A DNA stretch of 64,000 nucleotides from Streptomyces sp. NBC_01216 (GTDB lineage: Bacteria; Actinomycetota; Actinomycetes; Streptomycetales; Streptomycetaceae). Below the pieces are notes generated by a model. The model did no database searches. It was given only the letters and a program-made list of their open reading frames with translations, and had not been told where the DNA came from. Shown piece by piece: positions 1-7,580 of the stretch. The stretch's first letter is position 1, and every line of letters begins with the position of its first letter. Where the stretch lies: positions 1,178,001-1,242,000 of the forward strand of contig NZ_CP108677.1 of NCBI RefSeq assembly GCF_035994945.1, in the 5' to 3' direction. A program made the position numbers and the translations under genes.

Positions 1-783
1 CCGGTCCTTGATGTACGCGGTCAGGGCGTCGGGCACCATGCCGGAGTGCTCGCCGTAGCGGGCGACCAGGTCGGCGACGTGGTTGCCGACCATGCCGCCG
101 AACCACCGGCACTGGTCGCGGGCGTGGGCGAGGGCCTCCGGCGAGTCGTCGACGGTGACATAGGCGGGGGCGGCGACGCAGATGGTGAGCGCGTCGGGGT
201 CGCGGCCGGCGTCGGTGGCGGCCTGGCGGACGGCCTTGACCATCCATTCGGTGAGGAAGGGGTCGGCGAGCTGGAGGATGAAGCCGTCGGCCTTCTGTCC
301 GGCGAGGGCGAGGGCCTTCGGCCCGTAGGCGGCCATCCAGACGGGGAGTCTCCCGTCGCGGACCCATGGCAGACGGATCGGGTTGCCGTCCACGACGGCT
401 TCCCGTCCTTCCGCGAGGTCGCGGATGACCTCGATGGCCTCCCCCAGCCGGGCCAGGGTGTTCGGTTTGCGGCCGGCGACCCGCATGGCGGAGTCGCCGC
501 GGCCGATGCCGCACACGGTCCGGTTGCCGTACATCTCGTTGAGGGTGGCGAAGGTGGAGGCCGTCACCTCCCAGGTGCGGGTTCCCGGGTTGGTGACCAT
601 CGGGCCCACGTGCAGCCTGGTGGTGTGTTCCAGGATCCTGCTGTAGATGACGAAGGGCTCCTGCCACAGCACGGCGGAGTCGAAGGTCCAGCCGTAGCGG
701 AAGCCGTTGCGCTCCGCCCGGCGCATCAGGCCGACGACCTGCGAGGCGGGCGGGTCGGTCTGCAGGACGAGTCCGAAGTCCAC
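1..783 (-). CDS. LLM-class F420-dependent oxidoreductase (3' end cut by window edge)
   Basis: About 261 N-terminal codons are visible; the rest lies left of the window. The protein is a luciferase-like (TIM-barrel) flavin/F420 oxidoreductase of the subfamily that often accompanies hydantoinase genes (TIGR03842 type). Supporting stretches are VDFGLVLQTD at the start, CGIGRGDSAM at residues 91-100 and VWMAAYGPKA at 148-157, which is typical for the F420-binding face. The GTG start at 781-783 is chosen because GGAGG lies 8 nt upstream. It begins 45 nt after the hydantoinase stop and is therefore probably the last gene of the pyrimidine-degradation operon. Its substrate is unknown; oxidation of a pyrimidine or hydantoin derivative is only an inference from position. 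Confidence 0.85.
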   Translation of the reverse strand, partial: MDFGLVLQTDPPASQVVGLMRRAERNGFRYGWTFDSAVLWQEPFVIYSRILEHTTRLHVGPMVTNPGTRTWEVTASTFATLNEMYGNRTVCGIGRGDSAMRVAGRKPNTLARLGEAIEVIRDLAEGREAVVDGNPIRLPWVRDGRLPVWMAAYGPKALALAGQKADGFILQLADPFLTEWMVKAVRQAATDAGRDPDALTICVAAPAYVTVDDSPEALAHARDQCRWFGGMVGNHVADLVARYGEHSGMVPDALTAYIKDR

Positions 784-828
784 GCGGGACCTCCAAGTTC
801 GAGTCGGTGCGATGAGGCCCTGGGTGCT

Positions 829-2220
829 TCAGCCCAGGTACTGGCAGGTGGAACGCGGTACGAACGTGCCGTGGCCGGCGTGGCCGGCGTACGTGCGCCG
901 GTCGATGACGACCTCGCCGCGGGAGAGGACGGTCTCGACCTGCCCGGTGACCGTCTTTCCCTCGTACGCCGAGTAGTCGACGTTCATGTGGTGGGTGGTG
1001 GCCGAGAGGGTCTGGGTGGCGTGCGGGTCGTAGATCACGACGTCGGCGTCGGCACCGGGGACGATGGTGCCCTTCTGCGGATACAGGCCGAACATCCGTG
1101 CCGGGGAGGCGCAGGCGATCTCGATCCAGCGGCGCCGGGAGATGTGACCGTCCACGACCGCCTGGTGGAGCAGGTCCATGCGGTTCTCGACGCCGGGCAG
1201 CCCGTTCGGGATCTTGGAGAAGTCGCCGCGGCCCAGTTCCTTCTGCCCCTTGAAGCAGAAGGGGCAGTGGTCGGTGGAGACGACCTGGAGGTCGTTCGTG
1301 CGCAGCCCGCGCCAGAGGGCGGCCTGGTGCTCCTCGGGGCGCAGTGGTGTGGAGCAGACGTACTTGGCGCCCTCGAAGTCCGGCTCGGCCAGGTTGTCGG
1401 TGGAGAGGAAGAGGTACTGGGGGCAGGTCTCCCCGAACACGGGAAGCCCCTTGTCCCGGGCCGCCGCCAGCTCCGCGACGGCCTCCTCGGCCGACACGTG
1501 GACGACGTAGAGCGGCGCTCCGGCTACCCGTGAGAGCTGGATCGCGCGGTGGGTGGCCTCGGCTTCCAGGACGGCCTTGCGGACCTCCCCGTGGTAGCGG
1601 GGGTCGGTCTCTCCCCGGGCCAGAGCCTGCTCCACCAGGACGTCGATCGCGATGCCGTTCTCCGCGTGCATCATGATCAGACCGCCGGTGTCGCCGGCCT
1701 TCTGCATCGCCCGCAGGATCTGGCCGTCGTCCGAGTAGAAGACCCCCGGATACGCCATGAACAGTTTGAAGGAGGTCACGCCGTGCTCGATGAGCTTCGG
1801 CATCTCCTTGAGCGTCGACTCGTTCACGTCCGACATGATCATGTGGAACGCGTAGTCGATCGCGCATTTCCCGTCGGCCTTCTGGTGCCAGGCGTCAAGG
1901 CCGGCCTGGAGCGCCTGGCCTTTCGACTGCACCGCGAAGTCGACGATCGTGGTCGTCCCGCCCCATGCCGCCGCCCGTGTGCCCGTCTCGAAGGTGTCCG
2001 AGGCGAACGTGCCGCCGAACGGCAGTTCCATATGGGTGTGCGCGTCGACCCCGCCCGGGATCACGTACTTCCGCGACGCGTCGATCACCCGATCGGCCGT
2101 CCACGGCTGGGTACCCGGCGCGGCCAGGGCGACCACCCGGCCGTGCTCGATCAGCACGTCCGCGTGCACCTCGTCCGCGGCCGTGATCACGAGCCCGCCG
2201 GTAATCAGAGTCCGAGTCAT
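829..2220 (-). CDS. hydA: Dihydropyrimidinase / D-hydantoinase
   Basis: A 463-residue cyclic amidohydrolase, the normal length for the family. It opens dihydrouracil or dihydrothymine to N-carbamoyl-beta-amino acids in the cytoplasm. The binuclear zinc site is complete: DAHTHM with H61 and H63, carboxylated lysine K152 in TSFKLF, H185 in MMHAEN, H241 in VVHVSA and D317 in STDHCP. It lies downstream of the aminotransferase and nitrilase genes on the same strand, so the three enzymes form a reductive pyrimidine pathway (ring opening, carbamoyl removal, transamination). Some family members prefer 5-substituted hydantoins, so the exact substrate is not fixed by sequence. A palindromic repeat separates it from the aminotransferase by about 210 nt. 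Confidence 0.93.
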   Translation of the reverse strand: MTRTLITGGLVITAADEVHADVLIEHGRVVALAAPGTQPWTADRVIDASRKYVIPGGVDAHTHMELPFGGTFASDTFETGTRAAAWGGTTTIVDFAVQSKGQALQAGLDAWHQKADGKCAIDYAFHMIMSDVNESTLKEMPKLIEHGVTSFKLFMAYPGVFYSDDGQILRAMQKAGDTGGLIMMHAENGIAIDVLVEQALARGETDPRYHGEVRKAVLEAEATHRAIQLSRVAGAPLYVVHVSAEEAVAELAAARDKGLPVFGETCPQYLFLSTDNLAEPDFEGAKYVCSTPLRPEEHQAALWRGLRTNDLQVVSTDHCPFCFKGQKELGRGDFSKIPNGLPGVENRMDLLHQAVVDGHISRRRWIEIACASPARMFGLYPQKGTIVPGADADVVIYDPHATQTLSATTHHMNVDYSAYEGKTVTGQVETVLSRGEVVIDRRTYAGHAGHGTFVPRSTCQYLG

Positions 2221-2395
2221 GTGCCAGAAATCCCTTCACACCGCTTCCAGTGAATGGCGGGGCCGACGGCCCGCCGCACTCCCGCCCCCACACCGTCGAC
2301 CGCCGTGCGCCCGGTGCGGAGGGCGGCTTCTCGCCGTGCGGGGCGCCGGGTCCGGGGCGCCGGGTGCCGGTCCGCCCCGGACGGCGGGGCCTCCG

Positions 2396-2436
2396 CTCAG
2401 AGCCTGTCGGGTGGCCTTCGATCGACAGGCTCTCAG
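2396..2436 (+). repeat. Dispersed 3'-end palindrome, copy 1
   Basis: Arms AGAGCCTGTCG (2399-2409) and CGACAGGCTCT (2423-2433) flank a conserved loop GGTGGCCTTCGAT. The aminotransferase stop codon (2433-2435) lies inside the right arm. Seven other copies occur in the window. It can form a GC-rich hairpin but has no following T run. Confidence 0.9.
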
Positions 2437-3713
2437 AGGGCGCGGAGGGCCGCTTCGAGGATCGAGGCGCCCTCCTCGGCCTCGGCGACGGTGAGCGAGA
2501 GCGGTGGGGCCACACGCAGACAGCTGGTGTTGTGTCCGCCGCCCTTGCCGATCAGCAGTCCGGCTCCCCGGGCGGCCTCCAGGACGGCCCCGGCCGCCGC
2601 CGGGTCGGCCTCGTCGGTGCCGGGCCGGGTGAGTTCGATCCCGATCATCAGGCCGCGTCCGCGGACCTCGCGTACGGCGTCGACTCCGGCCGCGGCGCCC
2701 CGGAGGCGTTCGAGGAGCAGCCCTCCGACGCGGCGGGCGTTGCCCTGGAGGTCGTGTTCGAGCAGATATCCGAGGTTGGCGAGGCCCGCCGCCATGGTGA
2801 CGGGCGAACCACCGAACGTCGAGATGGAGTTGGCGTCCAGGCAGTTCATGACCTCGGCGCGGGCGACGACACCGCCGACGGACATGCCGTTGCCGATGCC
2901 CTTGGCGAAGGTGAGCATGTCCGGCGGGCCGGCCGCGCCGTGTGCCTGCCATCCCCAGAAGTGCTCGCCGGTGCGGCCCCAGCCGGTCTGCACCTCGTCG
3001 GAGATCCAGAGGATGCCGTGCCGGTCGAGGACCCGGCGGAAGGCCGCGTAGAGACCGTCGGGCGGGGAGGTGAAGCCTCCGACGCCCTGGATGGGTTCGG
3101 CGATCAGGGCGGCGACGTCGCGGGTGTGGCCGAGGAGGTCCTCCAAGTCGGCGACGCACGCGTCGATGAACTCCGCGTCGTCCAGGTGGGCGTAGGGGCC
3201 GCGGGTGCGGACGCCGCCGTGTACGTACAGGGTCTGGAGCGGCGAGAGGCTCGTGGGTGACCAGGCCCGGTTGCCGGTGACGGAGACCGTGGAGAAGGAG
3301 CGGCCGTGGTAGCTGTTGCGCATCGCCAGGATCTGCTGGGAGCGGCGATGGGCGGTGGCGAGGAGCAGGGCCGTGTCGTTGGCCTCGGTGCCGGAGGTGG
3401 TGAAGAAGACGCGGGCGTCGGGGATGCCGGAGAGCCTCGCGATCCGTTCGGCCAGCTCCACCATGGGGCGGTTGAGGTAGAGGGTGGAGGAGTGGACGAT
3501 GCGCCCGGCCTGCTCGCTGATCGCCTTGGTGACCTCGGGCAGGGCGTGCGCGGTCATGGTGGTGAGGATGCCACCGAAGAAGTCGAGGTACCGGCGCCCC
3601 TCGGCGTCCCAGACGTACCGTCCCTCGCCGTGGGTGATCTCCAGGGGGTCCTGGTAGTAGAGGGCGACCCAGTCGGGGATGACGGCGCGGTGCCGGTCAT
3701 GGAGGCCGCTCAC
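2433..3713 (-). CDS. Class III (PLP-dependent) omega-aminotransferase
   Basis: 426 residues of the AGXT2/beta-alanine-pyruvate aminotransferase group. The PLP lysine sits in TFAKGIGNGMSVGG, preceded by the aspartate region ISDEVQTGWGRTG; TTSGTEAND and NSYHGRS are cofactor-binding turns. The likely role is transamination of beta-alanine or beta-aminoisobutyrate released by the adjacent ureidopropionase, giving a semialdehyde; a GABA-type substrate cannot be excluded. The GTG at 3711-3713 is chosen because it overlaps the nitrilase stop (GTGA), indicating translational coupling; a longer upstream reading would run deep into the nitrilase gene. Its stop codon is part of a dispersed palindrome. 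Confidence 0.88.
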   Translation of the reverse strand: MSGLHDRHRAVIPDWVALYYQDPLEITHGEGRYVWDAEGRRYLDFFGGILTTMTAHALPEVTKAISEQAGRIVHSSTLYLNRPMVELAERIARLSGIPDARVFFTTSGTEANDTALLLATAHRRSQQILAMRNSYHGRSFSTVSVTGNRAWSPTSLSPLQTLYVHGGVRTRGPYAHLDDAEFIDACVADLEDLLGHTRDVAALIAEPIQGVGGFTSPPDGLYAAFRRVLDRHGILWISDEVQTGWGRTGEHFWGWQAHGAAGPPDMLTFAKGIGNGMSVGGVVARAEVMNCLDANSISTFGGSPVTMAAGLANLGYLLEHDLQGNARRVGGLLLERLRGAAAGVDAVREVRGRGLMIGIELTRPGTDEADPAAAGAVLEAARGAGLLIGKGGGHNTSCLRVAPPLSLTVAEAEEGASILEAALRAL

Positions 3714-4552
3714 GGGCGCACCAGCCCGTCGTACGCGTCGGGCCGGCGGTCCCGGTAGAACGCCCACTGCTGCCGGACCTCCTCGATGAGGCCGAAGTCG
3801 AGGTCACGGACGACCAGTTCCTCAGCCTTGTCGGAGGCGACCTCGCCGACGAACCGGCCGCGCGGGTCGACGAAGTAGCTGGTGCCGTAGAAGTCGTTGT
3901 CCCCGTACTCCTCCTGGCCCACGCGGTTGATGGCGGCGACGAAGTATTCGTTGGCGACGGCCGCGGCGGGCTGTTCCAGTTGCCAGAGATAGCTGGACAG
4001 GCCGCGTGAGGTGGCGGACGGGTTGTAGACCAACTGGGCTCCGTTGAGTCCGAGTTGGCGCCACCCTTCGGGGAAGTGCCGGTCGTAGCAGATGTAGACG
4101 CCGATCTTGCCGACGGCGGTGTCGAAGACCGGCCAGCCGGCGTTGCCGGGCCGGAAGTAGTACTTCTCCCAGAACCCCCTGACCTGCGGGATGTGGTGCT
4201 TGCGGTACTTGCCGAGGTAGCTGCCGTCGGCGTCGATGACGGCGGCGGTGTTGTAGTAGAAGCCGGAGTCCTCGATCTCGAAGACGGGGACGACGACGAC
4301 CATGCCGGTCTCGCGGGCGAGTTCGCTCATCCGGCGGACGGTCGGCCCGTCCGGGACGGGCTCGGCCCAGCGGTAGTGTTCCGGTTCCTGCACCTGGCAG
4401 AAGTAGGGGGCGTTGAAGACCTCCTGGAATCCGATGACCTTGGCACCCTGCCGGGCCGCCTCGCGGGCGTGCTCCTCATGCTTGGCGATCATGGATTCGG
4501 TGTCGCCGGTCCAGGTCGCCTGGACGAGTGCGGCGCGTACGACGTCGGTCAT
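3710..4552 (-). CDS. Nitrilase-superfamily beta-ureidopropionase (N-carbamoyl-beta-alanine amidohydrolase)
   Basis: 280 residues, CN-hydrolase fold. The catalytic triad is visible: E44 in FQEVFNAPYF, K118 in YRKHHIP and C155 in YICYDRHFPEGWR. The FNAPYF and HHIPQV context matches N-carbamoyl-beta-alanine amidohydrolases better than aliphatic nitrilases. It would remove the carbamoyl group (as ammonia and CO2) from the product of the hydantoinase. AAGGAG lies before the ATG. It is the first gene of the minus-strand operon, with a GTGA overlap to the aminotransferase. N-carbamoyl-putrescine amidohydrolase is the main alternative, but the operon context argues against it. Confidence 0.9.
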   Translation of the reverse strand: MTDVVRAALVQATWTGDTESMIAKHEEHAREAARQGAKVIGFQEVFNAPYFCQVQEPEHYRWAEPVPDGPTVRRMSELARETGMVVVVPVFEIEDSGFYYNTAAVIDADGSYLGKYRKHHIPQVRGFWEKYYFRPGNAGWPVFDTAVGKIGVYICYDRHFPEGWRQLGLNGAQLVYNPSATSRGLSSYLWQLEQPAAAVANEYFVAAINRVGQEEYGDNDFYGTSYFVDPRGRFVGEVASDKAEELVVRDLDFGLIEEVRQQWAFYRDRRPDAYDGLVRP

Positions 4553-4584
4553 GAGCTGCTCCTTCGGCGCGGCGTCAGAGAGCC

Positions 4585-4598
4585 TCTACGCCCGTAGA
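4585..4598. promoter_or_regulatory. Candidate operator palindrome TCTAC-GCCC-GTAGA upstream of the hydantoin operon
   Basis: A perfect 5-bp inverted repeat with 4-bp spacer lies 33-46 nt upstream of the nitrilase start, followed at 4606-4610 by another CGTAG. It is unlike the allantoin-regulon boxes elsewhere in the window, so a separate regulator is implied. No regulator gene is adjacent. Confidence 0.4.
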
Positions 4599-4741
4599 CA
4601 CGGTGCGTAGGAGGTAGAACGTAAGCCCCGTCACATCGCGGAGCAAGACCGCCGCCGTGAACCGCCGGAGTCGATCATGTTTCATACCCGAGTGGTCCAC
4701 GTCGGACACACACCGACACGTCCGGATCCCTTCCGGTTGCG

Positions 4742-6073
4742 TCAGGACGCGACGAGCCCGGCGACTCTCAACGCGTGCGCCAGGTCCCGCTCACGGGCCA
4801 CGGAGACGGCGCGGGCGGCGGCGAGGAGCCGCGGGACGATCCCCTGTGGATCGGCGGCGGCCAGCGTGGCGCCCTCCTCGGCGGAACGCGCCCGGACGAA
4901 CGCGACGAGAAGGGCGTGCGCCTCCCGGTCGTGGCCGTCGGCGCGCAGGGCCGCGCAGGCCCCGGCCAGCTCCTCGACCGGGCGGGCCACACCCTGGCGC
5001 AGCAGCTGCTCGCAGTCCCGCTCGCGGCCCGCGTCGGCGAGCGCCCCGGCGACGGAGGCGAGACGCTCCGGCGGCAGGGAGGCGGCCTCCCACAGCAGGG
5101 TGGCCCAGTCGGGTCCGAGGCCGGCGCGGTGCAGCTCGGCCGCGAGGGCGGGGAGCCGGCTCGGCGGCCCGGCGAGCGCCTCGCAGAGCAGTGCGTGCGC
5201 CTCGCCGCTACGCCCCTGGGCGCGCAGGCGCCGCAGCGCGTAGACAGCGTTCACGGCGGCCCGCGCGGCCTCGGCGGGACCCTCGTCCGGCGTGGCCGGC
5301 CGGGGCGCGGCCGCGGGCTCCGCGGCGCCCCCGAACCGTGCGCCGCGGGGTGCCACCCCGGCCTGGGGCAGTGTGGGCACGGCGACGACCTCCTGCGCGC
5401 CCTCCGCCTCGTCGAGCCAGGCGTACCGGGCCCCGCGGGGCCGCCGCCGGGGAGCCTCCCACCGCGCGTCCTCCGGCCGTTCCGCGGGGTGCCGTTCGGT
5501 CGGCTGCCGCGTCGCCTCCCGGCGCTCCGGGCCCCCTCGGGTCGTCTCCGCGCCGGCGGCGGGCGAGGCTCCGCCGTCAGCCGCCGCCGGGGTCAGGGCG
5601 GCCAGCCGGCCCGCCAGTTCCGCGACGCGCGCGGTCGCGCGGGCGTGGTCGTCGCGGCACCAGGCCAGTTCGTTGTCGAGCCTGGCCGCGTCCGGGGCGG
5701 CGGGCGTCTCGCGCAACCGTCCGGCGAGCTCGTGGCCCCGGCGCTGCGCGTCCCACCGCTCCCGCTCCATCGCGGCCAGCCGCCTGCGCAGTTCCTCCGC
5801 GCCGCCCGGCCGCCGATCGTGGGCGGCCGCGGCCGCGTCGTACAGGACCCTGGCGCGCAGCGCCCCCGGTCCCGCCTCGCCGAGATCCCGGAGCAGGGAT
5901 TCGACGACGTCCCAGGGCAGTATCTCGGTACCCTCCAGGCAGGCCCGCAGCCCGTCCGGGTCACGCTGCAGGAAGACCCCGTACCAGCCTTCACCCGGCT
6001 CCATACGAGCCGTCAGATCCCGCAGGAAGCGCGCGAAAGCGCCCACCGCCGCAGGGAGTTGATACACCGCCAT
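4742..6073 (-). CDS. Conserved actinobacterial protein with alanine/arginine-rich helical repeats
   Basis: 443 residues, function not recognised. The first ~65 residues (FARFLRDLTARMEPGEGWYG, then a WDVVESLLRDLG helix) resemble N-terminal modules found on several Streptomyces proteins of unknown role. Residues ~85-160 are charged heptad-like helices that could form a coiled coil. Residues ~165-260 are low-complexity and probably disordered. The C-terminal ~170 residues contain repeated ALRADGHDREAHALL-like helical units reminiscent of TPR/solenoid repeats. No signal peptide or membrane segment is visible. It is transcribed alone on the minus strand. Confidence 0.75.
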   Translation of the reverse strand: MAVYQLPAAVGAFARFLRDLTARMEPGEGWYGVFLQRDPDGLRACLEGTEILPWDVVESLLRDLGEAGPGALRARVLYDAAAAAHDRRPGGAEELRRRLAAMERERWDAQRRGHELAGRLRETPAAPDAARLDNELAWCRDDHARATARVAELAGRLAALTPAAADGGASPAAGAETTRGGPERREATRQPTERHPAERPEDARWEAPRRRPRGARYAWLDEAEGAQEVVAVPTLPQAGVAPRGARFGGAAEPAAAPRPATPDEGPAEAARAAVNAVYALRRLRAQGRSGEAHALLCEALAGPPSRLPALAAELHRAGLGPDWATLLWEAASLPPERLASVAGALADAGRERDCEQLLRQGVARPVEELAGACAALRADGHDREAHALLVAFVRARSAEEGATLAAADPQGIVPRLLAAARAVSVARERDLAHALRVAGLVAS

Positions 6074-6206
6074 ACCGTCCGCACCGCCCGTGCACTCGAC
6101 TGGGCCCTTCCGGTCCGCGGATATTGGACCCCAGTCGTGTTACGGCGCGACTACGGACTGTTTTCAAGCGGAGCCCGTCTCGCGGTGAACGGAGGAGAAC
6201 ACCGGT

Positions 6207-6587
6207 TCACACGGTGATCTCGATACCGGTGTGGGGGCGCTTGCCGCGCCGGACGACCATCGCCGGCCAGTCCACGAGCCAGAACTGCCAGGTGTACTTA
6301 CGCGCGAGAAGCCTGCGCACCCGGCCCAGCTCGTCCCCCTCCAGCAGACGCGCCGTGCCCTCGGCGCGCAGCGCGCCCTCGGCGACGTTGCCGCGCACGT
6401 CGCAGACGGCCACGACGGCCCGTGGATCGTTGCGCAGCCGCTTGACCTTCCACGAGTCGGTGCGCGTCCAGGCGTACAGCACCTCGCCCTCCACCGCGTA
6501 CCAGACGGGCGTCGCCACCCCGGTGCCGTTCTTGCGGAAGGTGGTCAGACTGACGTAGCGGCCTCGCCGCAGTTCCTCGGGCATCAT
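6207..6587 (-). CDS. PPOX-class F420-dependent oxidoreductase
   Basis: 126 residues of the split beta-barrel PPOX family (flavin/F420-binding, pyridoxamine-oxidase-like). Characteristic segments are GRYVSLTTFRKNGTGVATPVW near the start, VLYAWTRTDSWKVKRLRNDP in the middle and the C-terminal FWLVDWPAMVVRRG. Such proteins reduce unknown cytoplasmic substrates with F420H2. The gene is monocistronic and divergent from the GNAT gene that follows. Length and motifs match complete family members. Confidence 0.85.
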   Translation of the reverse strand: MMPEELRRGRYVSLTTFRKNGTGVATPVWYAVEGEVLYAWTRTDSWKVKRLRNDPRAVVAVCDVRGNVAEGALRAEGTARLLEGDELGRVRRLLARKYTWQFWLVDWPAMVVRRGKRPHTGIEITV

Positions 6588-6765
6588 GCGGCGAGACTAC
6601 GACGACCGGACGCCCCGACGCCCGCACGGCCCGGCCGGCGGAGGCGACGGCCGCTACGCGGCGGACGGCCTGTGCCGGATCAGGGGCGACGCTCTCCCTG
6701 GTGGCGGTCGCGACCGCGGTGCGAGGGCGATGCCGCCCGAAGCCGGCGCGTGGGAAGCTGTTCCC

Positions 6766-7236
6766 ATGCCTGTAACCCTCCGCCGCATGGACGCCCTGCG
6801 TTTTCCTGCCTGGCTTGAGCGCAGTCGAGCCGAGTACGCCCGTGATCTCGTCTCCGCGGGGCAGGCACCCGAGGCCGCCCACCGACACGCGGACGAGAGC
6901 ATGGCCCTCTCCTTTCCCTCCGGCGCGCCGACCCCGGGACACGTGGTCTTCGACGTGGTCGACGACACCGGGGCGGCCGTCGGCTACCTCTGGATCGGAC
7001 CGGACACGAGCGACGACGCCGGCGCCTGGTGGATCTGGGACATCCTGATCGACACCGACAAGCGGGGCCGGGGCTTCGGACGAAGGACCATGGCCCTCGG
7101 TGAGGAATACGCCCGGACGCAGGGCGCGCACACCCTTGGCCTCAGTGTCTTCGGGTTCAACACGGGTGCGCGCGGGCTGTACGAGTCGCTCGGCTACGAG
7201 ACGACCTCGGTCAAGATGCTCAAGACACTCGACTGA
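6766..7236 (+). CDS. GNAT-family N-acetyltransferase
   Basis: 156 residues. The acetyl-CoA motif region is IDTDKRGRGFGRRTMALGE (RGRGFGRR is the phosphate loop), followed by GLSVFGFNTGARGLYESLGY, the usual motif B. The substrate is not predictable. The ATG at 6766 is preferred over upstream in-frame starts because the family N-terminus (MPVTLRRMDALRF) begins there. Its stop codon TGA (7234-7236) touches the left arm of a dispersed palindrome. Confidence 0.87.
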   Translation: MPVTLRRMDALRFPAWLERSRAEYARDLVSAGQAPEAAHRHADESMALSFPSGAPTPGHVVFDVVDDTGAAVGYLWIGPDTSDDAGAWWIWDILIDTDKRGRGFGRRTMALGEEYARTQGAHTLGLSVFGFNTGARGLYESLGYETTSVKMLKTLD

Positions 7237-7498
7237 GCGCCTGTCGGGTGGTCTTCGGCCGACAGGCGGAGGCGGTCTGGTGCGTGCGATTCCAAGACGC
7301 CGGGATGCCGCTCTGACGGAGCCACCGGGGCATGTCGGCTGTATTGCCCTGCCGACGACAGCGCGTAGGCGCCGGTCGCAGGTGCTTCATCAGACGCGAC
7401 TCCAGACCGGCGGGACCCCCGTGCCGGTATCGCCGCAGCACCCTGCGCCCATCCAGGGCATACACATCGGCGTCCCGACCCCGCGCGATCAACTCCAT
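7220..7498 (-). pseudogene. Truncated N-terminal fragment of an aminoglycoside-phosphotransferase-like kinase
   Basis: On the minus strand the first ~35 codons read MELIARGRDADVYALDG then RRVLRRYRHGG, the glycine-rich nucleotide-binding start of Streptomyces phosphotransferase/choline-kinase-like proteins. After LMKHL the homology stops. The frame then runs through unrelated sequence and the palindromic repeat to a stop inside the GNAT gene's antisense strand. Intact relatives are ~250 residues, so about 85% is missing. The repeat copy lies near the truncation point, which suggests a deletion endpoint there. Confidence 0.7.
7234..7268 (+). repeat. Dispersed 3'-end palindrome, copy 2 (diverged outer arms)
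   Basis: Arms GCGCCTGTCGG and CCGACAGGCG flank the loop GTGGTCTTCG. It begins at the GNAT stop codon. One loop base and the outer arm bases differ from the consensus. Confidence 0.8.
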
Positions 7499-7580
7499 GC
7501 GATACAGCCTGTCTTGACAGTCAAGCCCGCGCCAACAGAGCGGGCGTTGCCTGACGCCGCGCCGGCCGCCGCGGCGCCGG

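Noticed and set aside
46..1533. A 495-codon plus-strand open frame over the LLM and hydantoinase genes
   Set aside because: Gly/Val/Asp-rich antisense shadow; the minus strand encodes recognisable conserved enzymes there. The same applies to the long antisense frames over 4657-6558, 15068-17479, 26778-29159, 31130-33760, 43625-45565 and 49017-51023.
2236..2515. Peptide motif ACRVAFxRQAL repeated in several open frames
   Set aside because: It is the translation of the dispersed palindromic DNA repeat, not a protein domain.
4585..4620. An AllR-type box upstream of the hydantoin operon
   Set aside because: The sequence there is TCTAC/GTAGA-based and has no 21-bp pair of TTCYR-N5-YRGAA boxes.
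7332..7517. Small plus-strand gene in the gap after the GNAT gene
   Set aside because: No ribosome site or family; the opposite strand carries the recognisable phosphotransferase fragment.
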